Source: Henningerozyma blattae CBS 6284 (taxonomy: Eukaryota; Ascomycota; Saccharomycetes; Saccharomycetales; Saccharomycetaceae). From it: a DNA stretch of 64,000 nucleotides. Positions 63,019-64,000 of this stretch are shown here, piece after piece. Each line of letters begins with the position of its first letter. The stretch's first letter is position 1. Where the stretch lies: assembly GCF_000315915.1 (NCBI RefSeq), contig NC_020189.1, forward strand, positions 496,001 through 560,000, given 5' to 3'. A model generated the notes under the pieces. That model saw nothing but the letters and a program-made list of their open reading frames with translations, was not told the origin of the DNA and ran no database searches. The position numbers and the translations under genes were made by a program.

Positions 63019-64000
63019 TTAAGCAAACATTGGTCTACATTTCGTGATGCTTTGGTTAGCGAAATATTTGACATCAACATCATTATCGTCAGTCAACTTC
63101 TCCAATGAAGGCATGATTTTGTTATCGGCCAGTTCTAAGTATTCTTTCTTGCCACTCTTCACTAATGATTCGATGATAATGGCATATGATTTAGCAACAT
63201 TGAATCTAATGTTTGGAACAGCATCATCTGCTAAATGTGAAATAAATGGTAATATTTGTTCAGTGACAACTTCTAATGAAACAACCGGGACTAATGTGGT
63301 TAATGCAGTTAATAATGTAAATCTATAAACAAAATTCTCTAATAATTGAGAGTCGAATTTTAATAATCTTGAAATGATTTCTTGACTACACCAATCAGAT
63401 CCAAATATCTCAGTCAATTTTCTTAAATTCTTAATAGCAGCTTCTCTAATGGAGTAAACTGTATCCCATAACCATGAAAGGCATAAATCACTTAATTGTT
63501 GATCGAAAAATTGAACACCCAATTGTTCTGCAAGCACTGGAATATAATCAATAATGGCAATTCTAACTCTCCAATTGATATCCTTGGCTAACTCTGTGAT
63601 AGCAGGTAATAAAGATTCACTTAACATATTGATCCCAAGAACTTCATTTACTACTTTCAAATTACCAATAATATTTAAACAAACATCTGGAAATTCATCC
63701 TTCAACATATTTAATAAGATTGGTAGCAAGTTATTAATGGCATCTTCTTTGGTTAATACAACTGACATATTATTTATCTTTAAAGCTAATGATGCCCTGA
63801 CGTTTTCACTTTCATCCATACTTAAACTTTGAACGGCTGGCATTATTTTTTCTAAAACAACTTGTGGATTTTTAATAAATTTAGCAAATCCGGGAACTTG
63901 TTTAGCAATAGCTTTTCTAACATCACTTTCATTATCTTCACATAAATGTAAAAATGGTTGAATCAATTCACTAATAAATTCAGGATTACTAGCAAACTGT
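63019..64000 (-). CDS. TPD3: PP2A scaffold subunit Tpd3, N-terminus beyond window
   Basis: HEAT-repeat A subunit that holds the PP2A catalytic subunits and regulatory subunits such as Rts1 or Cdc55. The frame is open to the right edge, so only about 326 C-terminal residues are here (S. cerevisiae total 635). HEAT repeats follow one another (for example ESDVRKAIAKQVPGFAKFI, NVRASLALKINNMSVVL, NWRVRIAIIDYIPVLAEQLG, SIREAAIKNLRKLTEIFGSD, PNIRFNVAKSYAIIIESLV). The end is VDVKYFANQSITKCRPMFA, a typical last repeat. The internal TTG near 63966 is not the real start. Confidence 0.95.
   Translation of the reverse strand, partial: QFASNPEFISELIQPFLHLCEDNESDVRKAIAKQVPGFAKFIKNPQVVLEKIMPAVQSLSMDESENVRASLALKINNMSVVLTKEDAINNLLPILLNMLKDEFPDVCLNIIGNLKVVNEVLGINMLSESLLPAITELAKDINWRVRIAIIDYIPVLAEQLGVQFFDQQLSDLCLSWLWDTVYSIREAAIKNLRKLTEIFGSDWCSQEIISRLLKFDSQLLENFVYRFTLLTALTTLVPVVSLEVVTEQILPFISHLADDAVPNIRFNVAKSYAIIIESLVKSGKKEYLELADNKIMPSLEKLTDDNDVDVKYFANQSITKCRPMFA

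Overview
This window is nuclear DNA from a budding yeast of the family Saccharomycetaceae. The evidence is the gene content (CDC9, NOP56, SLN1, RTS1, SMC5, CYS3 and others, each recognisable as the orthologue of a Saccharomyces cerevisiae gene), yeast-type introns (GTATGT, TACTAAC, AG), AT-rich intergenic DNA, poly-Asn and poly-Ser tracts, and tRNA genes flanked by solo LTRs. Gene order mixes S. cerevisiae blocks: YDL16x with YLR19x, then YIL14x, then YAL00x-01x with YOL03x-04x and YOR01x. That is expected of a lineage that kept a different set of genes after the whole-genome duplication, or of one that never duplicated. I cannot name the species.

Layout: 1-11158 holds a 3'-truncated epsin gene (ENT1/2), CDC9, NRP1, PBA1 (spliced, with a 6-nt first exon) and NOP56. 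12537-21304 holds ATG32, an unidentified frameshifted gene, SLN1 and RPL40 (spliced). 21305-26568 is gene-poor: tRNA-Thr, a Ty3-like LTR, one copy of a 0.74-kb repeat, tRNA-Pro and a solo LTR. 26569-44539 is a dense run: ERP2/4, FUN14, RTS1, SPO7, MDM10, OPI10, MSE1, SMC5, SWC3. 44540-54711 is again gene-poor: tRNA-Gly, tRNA-Lys, tRNA-Ile, at least three LTR-like families, the inverted second copy of the 0.74-kb repeat, and PRP45 alone among them. 54712-64000 holds SYN8, DEP1, CYS3, an unidentified membrane protein, NGL1 and the C-terminal half of TPD3.

Most genes are conserved housekeeping functions and do not form a pathway. Small functional links exist: RTS1 and TPD3 encode a regulatory and the scaffold subunit of PP2A; CDC9 and SMC5 act in replication and repair; ATG32, FUN14, MDM10 and MSE1 act at mitochondria. 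Promoter motifs fit the genes: a palindromic MCB cluster before CDC9, PAC plus RRPE before NOP56, a Rap1-like site before RPL40, and Cbf1 plus Met31/32-like sites before CYS3.

I found no clearly new multi-gene system. The best leads are the nearly identical 0.74-kb inverted repeat pair about 30 kb apart (one copy ending in a 23-nt poly-A/T run), the tRNA-flanking repeat families with paired E-F arrangement, the gene with two compensating frameshifts between ATG32 and SLN1, and a short telomere-like TG tract inside the chromosome.
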